From positions 124,001 to 188,000 of the forward strand of contig NZ_FTNA01000005.1 in NCBI RefSeq assembly GCF_900156205.1: a stretch of 64,000 nucleotides of DNA. Reading direction: 5' to 3'. Of this stretch, positions 16,168-30,803 are shown in pieces; the stretch's first letter is position 1; every line of letters begins with the position of its first letter. The notes beneath the pieces were generated by a model that saw only the letters and a program-made list of their open reading frames with translations, was not told the DNA's origin and did not search any database. The position numbers and the translations under genes were made by a program. Source of the stretch: Leptospira interrogans. Its GTDB lineage: Bacteria > Spirochaetota > Leptospiria > Leptospirales > Leptospiraceae.

Positions 16168-17043
16168 ATGGCAGTATTAGTAGATGAAAATACAAAAGTT
16201 GTAGTTCAAGGAATCACCGGTAAAGAAGGCTCGTTCCACGCGACTCAGATGCTCGCTTACGGCACCAAGGTCGTAGCTGGAGTCACTCCAGGTAAAGGCG
16301 GAAGCAAATGGGAAGACAAGGTTCCAGTTTTCAACACAATTAAGGATTCCATTAAAAACGAAGGCGTAAACGCAGCAGTTATTTTTGTTCCCCCCGCATT
16401 TGCAGCGGACGCAATCATCGAAGGAATTCTCGCGGAACTTCCTCTCGTAATCTGTATCACGGAAGGAATACCGACCCACGATATGCTGAAGGTTTACAGC
16501 GTACTCCGAAATTCTAAAACAAAACTAGTAGGCCCCAATTGTCCCGGAGTGATCACTCCTCGTGCAAAACAAAAACTCGGGATCATGCCAGGTTTTATCC
16601 ATAGTCCAGGTTCAGTGGGAATTGTATCCCGTTCCGGAACCTTGACTTACGAATCCGTGGCTCAGATTACAAAACAAGGGTTGGGACAATCCACTTGTAT
16701 TGGAATCGGTGGAGACCCAGTTCCAGGAATGAACCATACCGAAGCGATCAAACTTTTAAACGAAGATCCGGAAACCAAAGGAATCGTAATGATCGGAGAA
16801 ATCGGCGGAACCTCCGAAGAAGAAGCTGCCGAATATATTAAAAATCACGTCAAAAAACCTGTAGTGGGATTTATCGCCGGCCAAACCGCACCTCCGGGCA
16901 AAAGAATGGGACACGCGGGCGCAATCATCAGCGGCGGTTTAGGAACTGCTACTTCTAAGATGAAAGCAATGCAAGAAGCAGGTATTCAAGTCTGCCAATC
17001 CATTGCAGAAGTTGGAGAAAAAATGAAGAAGGCCCTGGGTTAA
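16168..17043 (+). CDS. sucD: Succinyl-CoA synthetase, alpha subunit
   Basis: 291 aa, normal length. Has the CoA-binding [45 protein letters not shown] and the active-site histidine context [14 protein letters not shown] (phospho-His in GHAGA). Partner of SucC, read from the same transcript. About 50 bp downstream is an 11-bp inverted repeat (17096-17106/17136-17146). Confidence 0.97.
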   Translation: MAVLVDENTKVVVQGITGKEGSFHATQMLAYGTKVVAGVTPGKGGSKWEDKVPVFNTIKDSIKNEGVNAAVIFVPPAFAADAIIEGILAELPLVICITEGIPTHDMLKVYSVLRNSKTKLVGPNCPGVITPRAKQKLGIMPGFIHSPGSVGIVSRSGTLTYESVAQITKQGLGQSTCIGIGGDPVPGMNHTEAIKLLNEDPETKGIVMIGEIGGTSEEEAAEYIKNHVKKPVVGFIAGQTAPPGKRMGHAGAIISGGLGTATSKMKAMQEAGIQVCQSIAEVGEKMKKALG

Positions 17044-17095
17044 TTTTTGTCCAATTTGAGACTTTTAAAAAGAAACAAAAGGTTGGAAAAGATTT

Positions 17096-17173
17096 TTTAC
17101 CCTTTTTAAATGGTTCTCAAAGATAGAAGCGATTCAAAAGGGTAAATAAAGTGAAGTGGTCGGTATTCCGACC
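17096..17173 (+). promoter_or_regulatory. Two inverted repeats between sucD and the TolC-like gene
   Basis: TTTACCCTTTT (17096-17106) pairs with AAAAGGGTAAA (17136-17146), 11 bp with a 29-nt loop; GGTCGG-TATT-CCGACC (17158-17173) is a compact GC hairpin. Neither has a clean T-run on the plus strand, so they may be attenuating or processing structures rather than a classical terminator. A TTGACA hexamer follows at 17194-17199 without a good -10. Confidence 0.4.
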
Positions 17174-17329
17174 CCTTACTTTGTATCTTAGCTTGACAGT
17201 ATTTGAGGAAGTAGGATTGATTCTTTCTAGAGTGGTGTAAAACTAAAGTTTACTGGATCAAAAGCAGAAAACTAGGTCCAAATTAGGAACGGTTTACAAA
17301 AGTGTTTGAGAGAAAGTAAGGAGATTCAA

Positions 17330-18907
17330 ATGGAAAATAAGTTTAAAAATTGGAAACAAAGAATTCTAAAATTTCAAAGATTGTCACTATTTCTTTTAGG
17401 TAATTTGATTCTTCTATCTTCCACACTTTTTGCGGAAAGTTCCACTCTCAAACTCACTACGGAAGAAACCGTCAAACGCGCGTTAGAAAGTAATTATAAC
17501 CTTCAAAACCTTCGTTATGAACTTGCAAAATCAGATACAAATTTTCTAAAAAACGATTCTAAGTATTCTTGGAGATTAGTAGCAGACGGAAGATCCAGCC
17601 AATCCATTCTTCCTTTTAACCAAGCAAACTTCTTTACAGGAACAAAAATTTCAGACGATACGATCAAAGGTGGAATTGAAAAGGTCCTTCAAACCACTGG
17701 GACTTATTTCAAAATAGAAGCTGGAAGCAGACGATTCGACTCGAACGCATTTGAAAATCCTTCTACCACACCAGCCGGATTTAGTTCTTTAGGAATTCCT
17801 CCTCTTTATACTGGATTTGTAAGAGCTACTATCAGCCAAGACTTACTAAAAAACTCATTTGGATACAAAGGCAGAAACGAAGTTAAGATTTTAGAATCCC
17901 AAGCAGAAATCGTTAAAAACCAAGTATCACAACAAATTTCATCAGTAATCGTAGAATCACTCGTAGACTTCTGGGACTATTCGATCAAAACACAAGCCGT
18001 TAAAACATACAAACAACTCGTTGAAAACACTAGAAACATTCGCAATCTTACTGCTCGTAAACAAAGCCTGGGACTTTCTGAAAGTTTTGAAGTCAACCAA
18101 TGGAACGCCCTCCTAGCTCAAGCACAAAACCAATTAGAAACCGCTCAAGTTCAAAAAGAAGAATCAAAACGCAAACTTATCCGCTCTTTGAAAATTCCGG
18201 ACGATACTACACTTTCCGAAGAAACTAATCTTTTAGAAGAACTAACCGAAAAGCCGGAATATACAAAAGATTTAGAATATGCTTATAAACATAGAGCAGA
18301 TTTTTTAAACGCTCTCAAACAAAAAGAAATCGCGGAAGCAGCCTTAAAAAATGCAAATAATGATCGTCTTCCTACTCTAACTCTTTCCGGAACTGGTGCA
18401 AGTCAGGCTCAGAATATCATTTCTCCCCAAGACAATTATAACGATACCAACCAAGGAATCACAACCGCGAAGTATAAAGAATGGACCGGACAAGTCAATT
18501 TTGTTTATCCAATCGCGGATAAAGGAATCTATGCAGGTGTTAGAGACGCAAATATAGGAATGCGTCAAGCAACTCTCAAAGAAGAAGAACTTAAAAACGA
18601 AGTAAGAGACGACGTAAAAACTAGAATCGAAGCTTTAGAAGCAAGTCACAGAATTTATAAAAACAATATCGTCACTGAAAGAGAAACCGCAAACTACTAC
18701 AATGGGGTTTTGAGAAGTTTCCGTCAAGGTAGAGCAGACGCAGTGGCCGTGAAAAACGCGTTAGATACACACGTTCAAGATCAACTCAGACTGACTCAAG
18801 CAAAAGTAAACTTTAACATCGATTTGTTGCGCTATTATCTCGCTAAAAACGCTTTGATGGAACGTTTTCAAGTAGATAGAGATAAACTGATCCCGCATTT
18901 AGATTGA
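17330..18907 (+). CDS. TolC-family outer-membrane efflux protein
   Basis: About 525 aa. A signal peptide (LSLFLLGNLILLSSTLFAES) is followed by two outer-membrane-efflux (OEP) repeats: LKLTTEETVKRALESNYNLQNLRYEL, long heptad-rich helices (ENTRNIRNLTARKQSLGLSESFEVNQWNALLAQAQNQ), and a second copy beginning near TLKEEELKNEVRDDV. Such proteins form trimeric channels across the outer membrane, working with inner-membrane transporters. The ATG at 17330 has AGGAGA 6 bp upstream; the upstream TTG at 17306 would include that site and is unlikely. It leads a same-strand run with an SH3 protein, FmdB-like, lpxI and lpxB at spacings of 21, 38 and 12 bp and an overlap. Confidence 0.9.
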   Translation: MENKFKNWKQRILKFQRLSLFLLGNLILLSSTLFAESSTLKLTTEETVKRALESNYNLQNLRYELAKSDTNFLKNDSKYSWRLVADGRSSQSILPFNQANFFTGTKISDDTIKGGIEKVLQTTGTYFKIEAGSRRFDSNAFENPSTTPAGFSSLGIPPLYTGFVRATISQDLLKNSFGYKGRNEVKILESQAEIVKNQVSQQISSVIVESLVDFWDYSIKTQAVKTYKQLVENTRNIRNLTARKQSLGLSESFEVNQWNALLAQAQNQLETAQVQKEESKRKLIRSLKIPDDTTLSEETNLLEELTEKPEYTKDLEYAYKHRADFLNALKQKEIAEAALKNANNDRLPTLTLSGTGASQAQNIISPQDNYNDTNQGITTAKYKEWTGQVNFVYPIADKGIYAGVRDANIGMRQATLKEEELKNEVRDDVKTRIEALEASHRIYKNNIVTERETANYYNGVLRSFRQGRADAVAVKNALDTHVQDQLRLTQAKVNFNIDLLRYYLAKNALMERFQVDRDKLIPHLD

Positions 18908-18928
18908 TTCCAAAGCCGAGGGTACGAA

Positions 18929-20362
18929 TTGAGAAAGAGTTTTTTTGTAGTCCTCGGTATTATCTTCACTTCCATATTACTCGGTTTTTTTGTTTGGAAA
19001 ATTCTCACTCGTAAAACCGATTCCGTTTATAGAAATTTTTCTAAATCGAATTGGGAAGACGTAATTTTAGAAGTTCTAAGTAAAAAAGATCCGGACCTAG
19101 AAGATTATTCTTATGCTTCTATGTCTCTTGCGGAATTTAACTTCCATCTTTTAACCGTTCCTTCCGAAAAAAGAGAAAAAGTAGCTTCCAGGTTTGCAGA
19201 AAAATCAGGACTAAAATTTTTTAAAAGAGAAGTAGGAGGAAGAACGATCTTTACTTTCGAAGACAGATTTTTTTCTTTTTTACCCGAAGGTTCGTTTCTC
19301 AAAACGAGAGCACTTTGTAAAAAACTATTTCTAGGTGCGGAATACGAAACTGTAGACGTTCTTTCCAGATATTTAGTGAAACTAATTTCATCTAACCCAC
19401 TTCCACTTTACAACGAATACAATCAGGCCTTGCTCAAATCTCTTTCCGTTGGTTCTGCAAAAGAATTGGATGAAAATGGCAGATCTAAACTTTCTAAATT
19501 ACTAGAATACTTTTCTGGAAAAGAAGACTCTCCGTTTAACGGTAGCAAGGCGGTAATCGAAGGGAAAAATCTAAACGTTAGAACCGGCCCCGGAACCGAA
19601 AACCCGATTTCGTTTCAGTTCAAAGGTGGAGAAATCGTTTTTATACTCGATAGAGACTCACGAACCGAAACCATAGCCGGTAAAAGAGGAAGTTGGAACC
19701 AAATTGTAGATCTGAGAAACGGAAATGTGGGTTGGATCTTTTCCGGTTTTTTAAAAAACATTCCTTCGGATCTTTCTATCTCTCAAACAATGGAAGAATA
19801 TTTTCGTGCTTTAGACCGCTCTCCGGTTTGGGATTTTGAATCTTGGAAAGAAGCCTCCCCTCCAAACGGATTTCAGGGCGAGTATCACCCCACCGAAAAA
19901 ATCGCGTTAGATGGAGACTCCGGAATGGTTCTACATTCTTCCAAAAGTAAATATGATCTAATTTGCCGGTCCGTAGACGAACCTTTCCGAGATTTGGAAT
20001 TTTACGTTTCTTTTTTAGAAGGAAACGAAACGATTCCCGTCTTTACATTGTTAGCTGGTTCTCCTGGAGATTTACGTAAAACTTTCGAAATAGAAATGGA
20101 CAAAGAAAGTATTTCTATCAACCGAAACCGATATATTACCGGAGACAATTTTTCCAAAAGAAGATTTCGCCTAAATATTCAAAACGGCTCTTCCGGTTTC
20201 CAAGCCGGTTTAATCGTTTCCGAAAAAATGGCCCTTTCCGGTATCGATTCCTTGAATACAATAGACCCTACTTCCGGAATACGATGGAGACTTTGCCTTC
20301 CTATGTCGAGGGAAAGTGGAGATTCTAGTTTGAGCGTTTTTCAATTTAAATTTATTCCATGA
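18929..20362 (+). CDS. Membrane-anchored SH3-domain protein
   Basis: 477 aa, TTG start with GAGGG upstream. An N-terminal membrane anchor (FFVVLGIIFTSILLGFFVWKIL) precedes a helical region, and a bacterial SH3 (SH3b) domain lies near 207-285 (AVIEGKNLNVRTGPGTENP, FKGGEIVFIL, GNVGWIFSGFLKNI). SH3b domains bind peptidoglycan or peptides. The C-terminal ~190 residues are beta-rich and unrecognised. It is 21 bp after the TolC-like gene, so probably periplasmic and part of the same envelope operon. Confidence 0.8.
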   Translation: MRKSFFVVLGIIFTSILLGFFVWKILTRKTDSVYRNFSKSNWEDVILEVLSKKDPDLEDYSYASMSLAEFNFHLLTVPSEKREKVASRFAEKSGLKFFKREVGGRTIFTFEDRFFSFLPEGSFLKTRALCKKLFLGAEYETVDVLSRYLVKLISSNPLPLYNEYNQALLKSLSVGSAKELDENGRSKLSKLLEYFSGKEDSPFNGSKAVIEGKNLNVRTGPGTENPISFQFKGGEIVFILDRDSRTETIAGKRGSWNQIVDLRNGNVGWIFSGFLKNIPSDLSISQTMEEYFRALDRSPVWDFESWKEASPPNGFQGEYHPTEKIALDGDSGMVLHSSKSKYDLICRSVDEPFRDLEFYVSFLEGNETIPVFTLLAGSPGDLRKTFEIEMDKESISINRNRYITGDNFSKRRFRLNIQNGSSGFQAGLIVSEKMALSGIDSLNTIDPTSGIRWRLCLPMSRESGDSSLSVFQFKFIP

Positions 20363-20400
20363 GTAATAGTATTTTAGAATATTCTAATAAAGGATAATCC

Positions 20401-20643
<243 letters not shown>

Positions 20644-20655
20644 CGGGTTTTTAAT

Positions 20656-22753
<2,098 letters not shown>

Positions 22754-23340
22754 ATTTATAATTCTAGTATATTCTAATAGTCTCATACTTAATTTCAATC
22801 TATTAACTTTACATCAATTATTTTCGTATTGTTTACAAACTTACATTAGTTAACGTGAATTTGGCGGTTAAAATCCGTTTTATTCATAGACCAATTTTTT
22901 TGTAAAAAAATAGATGGAGAACTCTCGCAAAGCAAGTAGTGGATTTATCAGTTAAACTTTGAAAATTGTGGGACTATTAGGAAATACAAAAAGAATATGG
23001 TCCAATCAGATTTTTGTAGTTTTGCGACCATCATCAAAACTTAAATCTCATTTTAACGTGAGTTCGGTTGAGCAAAAATTTTCTAAAAGTAGTAGTCTTA
23101 CAATTTTAGAATTTGTTTGTAAAATAGTGGTTTGTAGTAGTTCTCACATTTAAGGAATCGATCTGTAAAGTTTAGATTTTAATTTTTTTTAAAAAATCAT
23201 GGGCTCCTTACGTCGAACCCACGTTAGTTAGCAAGCTAAGTCGATATATAAAATTGATTTAGAAAAACTGAAAAAGAATTATCGACGTCTGCATCAAATA
23301 AAGATTTGACCTGAATTAAAAAAATTAAAAATTTAATTTT
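22754..23340. other. Gene-free spacer with dispersed repeat
   Basis: About 590 bp downstream of lpxB. It contains AACGTGAATTTGGCGG at 22853 (a lone repeat end) and a complete repeat at 23055-23226. No gene or RNA is recognised. Confidence 0.5.
23055..23226. repeat. Dispersed repeat with AACGTGAGTTCGG ends
   Basis: Starts AACGTGAGTTCGGTTGAGC and ends ACGTCGAACCCACGTT, an inverted pair. The interior (TTTTAGAATTTGTTTGTAAA, GTAGTTCTCACATTTAAGG, ATCGATCTGTAAAGTT) matches 38758-38967. Confidence 0.6.
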
Positions 23341-23547
23341 ATGAAAAGACAATACCAACAAGCCTTCGCAATTGTTCGCGTTGATTTCTATAAAGACAAG
23401 TCAGACCACAATCTAGCAAATTGTATCACTGTAAAAAAAATCGTCTGGGATTTAGAAACCGCTAAAAGCGAAGTAGATAGATTGAATTCTATCAATTCAC
23501 CCGACAGCAATTATTTCTGGCAAACAACAAGAGTGGAGGCCAAATAA
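23341..23547 (+). CDS. Small hypothetical protein
   Basis: 68 aa, soluble: MKRQYQQAFAIVRVDFYK, then VKKIVWDLETAKSEVDRLN and NYFWQTTRVEAK. No family is recognised, but the composition (W, aromatic, balanced charge) is protein-like and unlike the neighbouring repeats. There is no clear ribosome binding site upstream of the ATG. Confidence 0.55.
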   Translation: MKRQYQQAFAIVRVDFYKDKSDHNLANCITVKKIVWDLETAKSEVDRLNSINSPDSNYFWQTTRVEAK

Positions 23548-23584
23548 ACCTTAATTTATAGAAAATGGAAATTCATATAATTTC

Positions 23585-24067
23585 TTAAAAAAATCCTTTT
23601 CTCAAATTAATCCCATATTCTAAATACGCTTTCAAACAACAGCTCATATTCATCCAACCTTGACAATTCATATAAGAACCGTCTAATGCAGCCTGGGATT
23701 CTCTCCATCCTGACTCCGTAATTTTTACAAGTGTATTGTTTGAATCTAAGGATTCAAAGATCATTTCTGTACGAGTCTTGTATCCACCGGTAGTTAATAA
23801 TTCATTTTGACTTTCATATCCCCCTTCGTGAGCATCCCATTCTAATACAATTTTAGAATTCATTTCCACTTCTTTGACAAATACACGAACTCCTTCTTCC
23901 GAAGGAAAATCCTCAAATTTCCAAATCACTTCGGTTCCAGGTTTTAAAGGTCCGCTGGCACCTCCGGTAGTAAAATAACCGCTTAATTGTTTTGGGTCAT
24001 ACACAGCTTGAAAAACAACTTCCAAAGATTTTTGAATTTTAGTTTGTACCGTAAATTTCAAATTCAT
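23585..24067 (-). CDS. SRPBCC/AHSA1-type START-domain protein
   Basis: 160 aa, one domain of the activator-of-Hsp90-ATPase-1-like (SRPBCC) fold: KIQKSLEVVFQAVYDPKQLSGYF, VIWKFEDFP, KIVLEWDAHE, TRTEMIFESLDSNNTLVKITESGW and the terminal GWMNMSCCLKAYLEYG. Members bind hydrophobic ligands; the ligand here is unknown. AGAGGAAA gives a good ribosome binding site. Divergently transcribed from an ArsR regulator 50 bp away, a common pairing, so expression is probably controlled by it. Confidence 0.88.
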   Translation of the reverse strand: MNLKFTVQTKIQKSLEVVFQAVYDPKQLSGYFTTGGASGPLKPGTEVIWKFEDFPSEEGVRVFVKEVEMNSKIVLEWDAHEGGYESQNELLTTGGYKTRTEMIFESLDSNNTLVKITESGWRESQAALDGSYMNCQGWMNMSCCLKAYLEYGINLRKGFF

Positions 24068-24100
24068 ATAATTTCCTCTTGAAAAATTAGATTTTTAATA

Positions 24101-24115
24101 TGTTATATTATAACA
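24101..24115. promoter_or_regulatory. Perfect 7-1-7 palindrome, predicted ArsR operator
   Basis: TGTTATATTATAACA: arms TGTTATA and TATAACA around one central base, in the 50 bp between the divergent SRPBCC and ArsR genes. Position and symmetry fit an autoregulatory operator of the winged-helix regulator. Its presence supports ATG 24118 as the regulator start, since the longer ORF would have the palindrome in its coding sequence. Confidence 0.65.
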
Positions 24116-24117
24116 AC

Positions 24118-24450
24118 ATGTTAAAACTAGACAAGCAAGATTCTGTTTTTAAGGCGCTTTCGGATCCTAAAAGAAGGGAAATTTTGGATCTTCTTAGTAT
24201 AAAACCAAAAACGACTGGAGAAATCTGTTCCCATTTTAAATCCTTAGATCGATGCACTGTGATGCAACATTTGAAAGTTTTGGAACACGCTGGACTATTA
24301 ATCGTAAAAAAAGTAGGACGGATTCGATGGAATTATTTAGACCATGTCCCCATTCAGGAAATTTATGATCGATGGATTAGTAAGTATGCCCAACCATCCT
24401 TGGAAAAACTAACTCGATGGAAAAATGAATTAGAATCCATAATAGACTGA
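24118..24450 (+). CDS. ArsR-family transcriptional regulator
   Basis: 110 aa winged helix-turn-helix: FKALSDPKRREILDLLSIKPKTTGEICSHF, then CTVMQHLKVLEHAGLLIVKKVGRIRWNYLDHVPI. No metal-binding ELCVCDL motif is present, so it belongs to the metal-free group often paired with SRPBCC proteins. The start is taken at 24118, downstream of the palindrome; an in-frame ATG at 24100 would add six residues. Likely represses both itself and the divergent SRPBCC gene. Confidence 0.88.
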   Translation: MLKLDKQDSVFKALSDPKRREILDLLSIKPKTTGEICSHFKSLDRCTVMQHLKVLEHAGLLIVKKVGRIRWNYLDHVPIQEIYDRWISKYAQPSLEKLTRWKNELESIID

Positions 24451-24567
24451 TTTCAGAATCACGTAAAAATCAAACTTTACAGTAAAACTTTGAAAATGTT
24501 GAAACTATTACAAATCATAATTTCACAATAAAATTCAGAAAATATAAAAATATTATAAATAGCTTAA

Positions 24568-24756
24568 TCAACAAAAGCTATCTGGCAATCCAGTAAAACA
24601 TTGATATTTTTCAATATACTCAAATTCATCCGTTAAAATTCTACATTCACAATCAAATCGATATTGATAGGATATATAATTAGATTCTGATTTATGTGCG
24701 TGCTTATCAAATTTTTTGCTATTTTTAGATTCAACAAGGTTTTGAATGATTTCCAC
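24568..24756 (-). CDS. Small hypothetical protein, possibly the second half of a frameshifted gene
   Basis: 62 aa from a GTG at 24756, 2 bp after the stop of the ORF at 24759-25013. Sequence is Cys- and Tyr-containing (FDCECRILTDEF, GLPDSFC). Its frame is open further upstream and reads YKSCVYLAFLNVEIIQNLVE, a natural-looking sequence, so the two ORFs may be one gene with a frameshift near 24760-24820. No family recognised. Confidence 0.35.
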   Translation of the reverse strand: MEIIQNLVESKNSKKFDKHAHKSESNYISYQYRFDCECRILTDEFEYIEKYQCFTGLPDSFC

Positions 24757-24758
24757 GT

Positions 24759-25013
24759 TTAAAAATGCAAGATAAACGCAACTCTTGTAAGAGACATACG
24801 ATCTAATTCTTCCGAAAAGAATATTTCAATTTCTTCTAAAATATTTGGGGGTTGAATAAGATCATCGTTAAAAAAAGATTGCTGTGTTAAAAAATCATAT
24901 TTTAAAACACCACTTCCCAGTCGATTCAGCTCGGTAGAAGAGTTGATCAATCTCCAACCGCAAAACATCCGACAGACGGTAAACGTTGTATGTTTTAACC
25001 TTTTCCTTTTCAT
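24759..25013 (-). CDS. Small hypothetical protein, possibly the first half of a frameshifted gene
   Basis: 84 aa: MKRKRLKHTTFTVCRMFCGWRLI, then LEEIEIFFSEELDRM. No family recognised and no ribosome binding site. Directly upstream of the 62-aa ORF in another frame. Either a coupled pair of small genes or one broken gene. Confidence 0.35.
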   Translation of the reverse strand: MKRKRLKHTTFTVCRMFCGWRLINSSTELNRLGSGVLKYDFLTQQSFFNDDLIQPPNILEEIEIFFSEELDRMSLTRVAFILHF

Positions 25014-25541
25014 AATAAAATTTCACAAAGCTAACACATCAAAAGTAAAAAATTCAACAATTCTAAAAAGACAAACCGTAATTTGATACGGAATTTTATT
25101 TAAAAATCTCTAAAACTCACGATTACTAAATTTCTTATAAAATTGAAAATACCGTAAATTTCTATTACAAAACCCTGTTTTAAATCAAAATACAAGTGCT
25201 TATCTTTATTAGAGTTGTTGAAAAATTCCATAGTTCAATTAACAAAATTGCTTTAATCGACCGTTTCCATGAAATAGAAACAGATGGAGAATTAATTTTT
25301 CAACTATTCTATTATATAATTCCAAGTAATAGTTCTGTAAAATATTCAAAGCCTAGAAATGTGGGAACTCATACAGAAACTATAATGCTAAAGATTTGTA
25401 AACGTTCCATATTCGGGATAACGCGAAAGGGATCGATGCGAGAGAACTAAAGCAAAACGCTTCCGAATACAACTTTGCTCTCTATGATCGCGAAATAGGA
25501 CGAGTTTTTATAAAAGTTTTTTGAATACCAGCTAACAAATG
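25014..25541. other. Gene-free spacer with MITE
   Basis: Contains a 103-bp MITE (25210-25311). The 60 bp before it (about 25145-25195, CCGTAAATTTCTATTACAAA) resemble the sequence before the MITE at 40574. At 25418-25442 a 25-nt stretch is the exact reverse complement of 37972-37996. Confidence 0.5.
25210..25311 (+). repeat. 103-bp TA-flanked MITE, copy 2
   Basis: Begins TAGAGTTGTTGAAAAATTCC and ends AATTTTTCAACTATTCTA, same orientation and near-identical to copy 1 (102 bp). The bounding TA dinucleotides are kept. Confidence 0.8.
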
Positions 25542-25915
25542 TTAGTTATTTGCAGAAATCCTTTTTAAAACGACAAGATTGTCTCCCCAAAGACCTTGCC
25601 ACGAATCTTTTTTCAACTCTCGAAACAAAAAGTAACCAATAGGAGTTTCTTCCCCTTTTCTTCTTAATTGTAACCCTTCCCCGTCTTCCATAAGATACAA
25701 CTTAATTTCTGAACTTTCTTCCAAAAGAATAGCTTCTTTATCGTTAATAAATCGAATTTGTTTCATAGGAACGATAGTAGAAACTCTCCAAGTTCCAGTC
25801 AGATCAATTTTTGTTTTCGAATTTTTTATAATTAAAACATTAGGACTTCTGAATATAACAAGATAAATCCCGAAAACAAGTAAAGTTGTTAAGAAAGCTC
25901 CGAACGTAATTAGAA

Positions 25916-28108
<2,193 letters not shown>

Positions 28109-28125
28109 TTTAGAATTGTGCTGAA

Positions 28126-28776
<651 letters not shown>

Positions 28777-28778
28777 AC

Positions 28779-30803
28779 TTACGATCCTGTTTTCAATTTT
28801 TCCAGTTCGGCAAAAAAATCTTCTGTCTCTTGCTGTCGAACCTCATCATTGGAAACCCAGTCCATAGTCTCCGGATCGATTTCAGTTAGAAATCGGGAGG
28901 CTTGGGTAGCTGTTTGCTCCCCAAACTTTCGTCTATTTGCGGCACCTGTCAAGCATAAATGCTTTCTCGCGCGGGTCATCGCAACGTATAGTAGACGTCT
29001 TTCTTCATCCACGGAAGACTCTTCAGTTAATACTCTAGAGTTAGGAAGAATTCCTTCCTCCATTCCAGGAACATAAACCGATTCAAATTCTAATCCCTTG
29101 GATTGATGGATTGTTAACAACTGTACACGATTGTCTTCCTTATCCTCATCGGACGGATTTTCGTCTTCCATGAGTAAATTCAGTCGATTGATAAAATCAA
29201 ACAACGTTGGTTTTTCAGGTGAATCGTGATTTTCCTCAAAGTAAGACATCATGTTTACTAGTTCAGATAAATTGAAAGTACGTGCCTTTGCTACTTTCTC
29301 GTCTTTTTCTTCGAGTAGAATCTCCTTTTCGATTCCCACTTCTTGGATAAATTCCCGGAACGCATAATACATCTTAGGCGCCGTGGAAAATTTTTTCTTA
29401 GTCCTTTCGATCAAGTTTACAAAATTGTAAATTTCTGACTGAATCTTTTTTTGTAAGTTAGGAATAAAATCTGGAGACTCACAAACTCTAAAAAGAATTT
29501 CGTATAAAGATTCTCCCATTTGAGAAGCCTTCTCGTGAATGAGTGAAATACTTCCAGGTCCGATCCCTCGTTTTGGATAATTTAAAATTCGAAGTAAAGA
29601 AGCATCGTCTCTTGTATTGGCAATCAATCGGATATAAGAAATCATATCCCGAACTTCTTTTCGATCAAAAAAATTGTATCCTCCCACGAGTTTATACGCT
29701 ATAGATCTGCTTCTAAGTTCTTCTTCGAAGGGTCTGGTTTGAAAATTAGTTCTGAATAATATAGAAATTTGACTTCCTACCCTTGCGTCTTTAATCATCT
29801 CTTCTCGAATACAATCCACTACATAAGCAGCTTCATCCTTTTCATCCATCCTTTCCAAATAACGGATTTTTCTTCCGCCGGGTATGGAAGAGAAAAGTTC
29901 TTTTGATCTTCTAGAAAGGTTATTTTTGATAAGCGAATTGGCTCCTTGTATAATCACAGAAGTGGATCTATAATTTTCTAAAAGACGAACTACGTTTGCT
30001 TCCGGAAAATCTTTTTCAAAATTTAAGATCAGACTTAGATCTGATCCTCGAAACGCATAGATAGATTGATCGTCGTCTCCTACTACGCATAAATTCCGAT
30101 TTTCTCCCATGAGAGCTCTTAAAAATATGTATTGAGTTTGATTGGTATCTTGAAACTCATCCACCATAAAGTATTGATACTTTTTATGATATTCTTCTCT
30201 AACCTCCGAAAACTCTCGTAGTAATATTCCCGGCAAAAGTATAAGGTCATCAAAGTCGAGGGAATTTTGTTCTTTTAGAGATTTCTGATAACTATCATAA
30301 ACTAAGTTGGCCACCTGATCAGATTCTACAAGAGAGGAATCCAGATATTCCCTGTATGCGAGTCCCGAGTTTTTAATCCTGGATATTTTTCCGAGTATCT
30401 CCGATACTTTCGCTTTTTTTAATTCTACTTTATTAGCAATCAGTAATGTTGTTAAAAATCCTTCCTGATCATTCTGATTCATCAATAGGAACGGATGTTT
30501 GTATCCCAAAAGTCCTATGTGTTTTTTGAGTATGTTCAGTCCTAAAGAATGAAACGTGGAAAGTACGATCCCCTTGAGCTTTTGCCTTGGAATCATCTTT
30601 CGAACCCGCTCTTCCATTTCCCTCGCGCTTTTATTGGTAAAAGATAGTGCTACAATTTTTCCTGCGGGAACTCCCGCGTTTTCGATCAAATGCGCAATCC
30701 GGTTAGAGATTACCCTGGTTTTTCCAGAGCCCGCGCCTGCAAAAATTAGAATAGGACCGTCTACGTGACGAACTGCTTTTTCCTGTTCAGGACTAAGTTT
30801 CAT
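28779..30803 (-). CDS. UvrD/PcrA/Rep-type ATP-dependent DNA helicase
   Basis: 674 aa superfamily 1A helicase. Motifs in order: LSPEQEKAVRH (Q motif), FAGAGSGKTRV (Walker A), VLSTFHSLGL (Ia), FMVDEFQDTN (Walker B), CVVGDDDQSIYAFRGSD (III), LLENYRST (IV), VQLLTIHQSKGLEFESVYVPG (V) and RRLLYVAMTRARKHL (VI). Unwinds DNA 3'-5' in repair or replication. Length fits Rep/PcrA as well as UvrD, so no symbol is assigned. First gene of a leftward operon with a TPR lipoprotein, an AsmA-like protein and a small membrane protein, an unusual partnership. Confidence 0.93.
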   Translation of the reverse strand: MKLSPEQEKAVRHVDGPILIFAGAGSGKTRVISNRIAHLIENAGVPAGKIVALSFTNKSAREMEERVRKMIPRQKLKGIVLSTFHSLGLNILKKHIGLLGYKHPFLLMNQNDQEGFLTTLLIANKVELKKAKVSEILGKISRIKNSGLAYREYLDSSLVESDQVANLVYDSYQKSLKEQNSLDFDDLILLPGILLREFSEVREEYHKKYQYFMVDEFQDTNQTQYIFLRALMGENRNLCVVGDDDQSIYAFRGSDLSLILNFEKDFPEANVVRLLENYRSTSVIIQGANSLIKNNLSRRSKELFSSIPGGRKIRYLERMDEKDEAAYVVDCIREEMIKDARVGSQISILFRTNFQTRPFEEELRSRSIAYKLVGGYNFFDRKEVRDMISYIRLIANTRDDASLLRILNYPKRGIGPGSISLIHEKASQMGESLYEILFRVCESPDFIPNLQKKIQSEIYNFVNLIERTKKKFSTAPKMYYAFREFIQEVGIEKEILLEEKDEKVAKARTFNLSELVNMMSYFEENHDSPEKPTLFDFINRLNLLMEDENPSDEDKEDNRVQLLTIHQSKGLEFESVYVPGMEEGILPNSRVLTEESSVDEERRLLYVAMTRARKHLCLTGAANRRKFGEQTATQASRFLTEIDPETMDWVSNDEVRQQETEDFFAELEKLKTGS

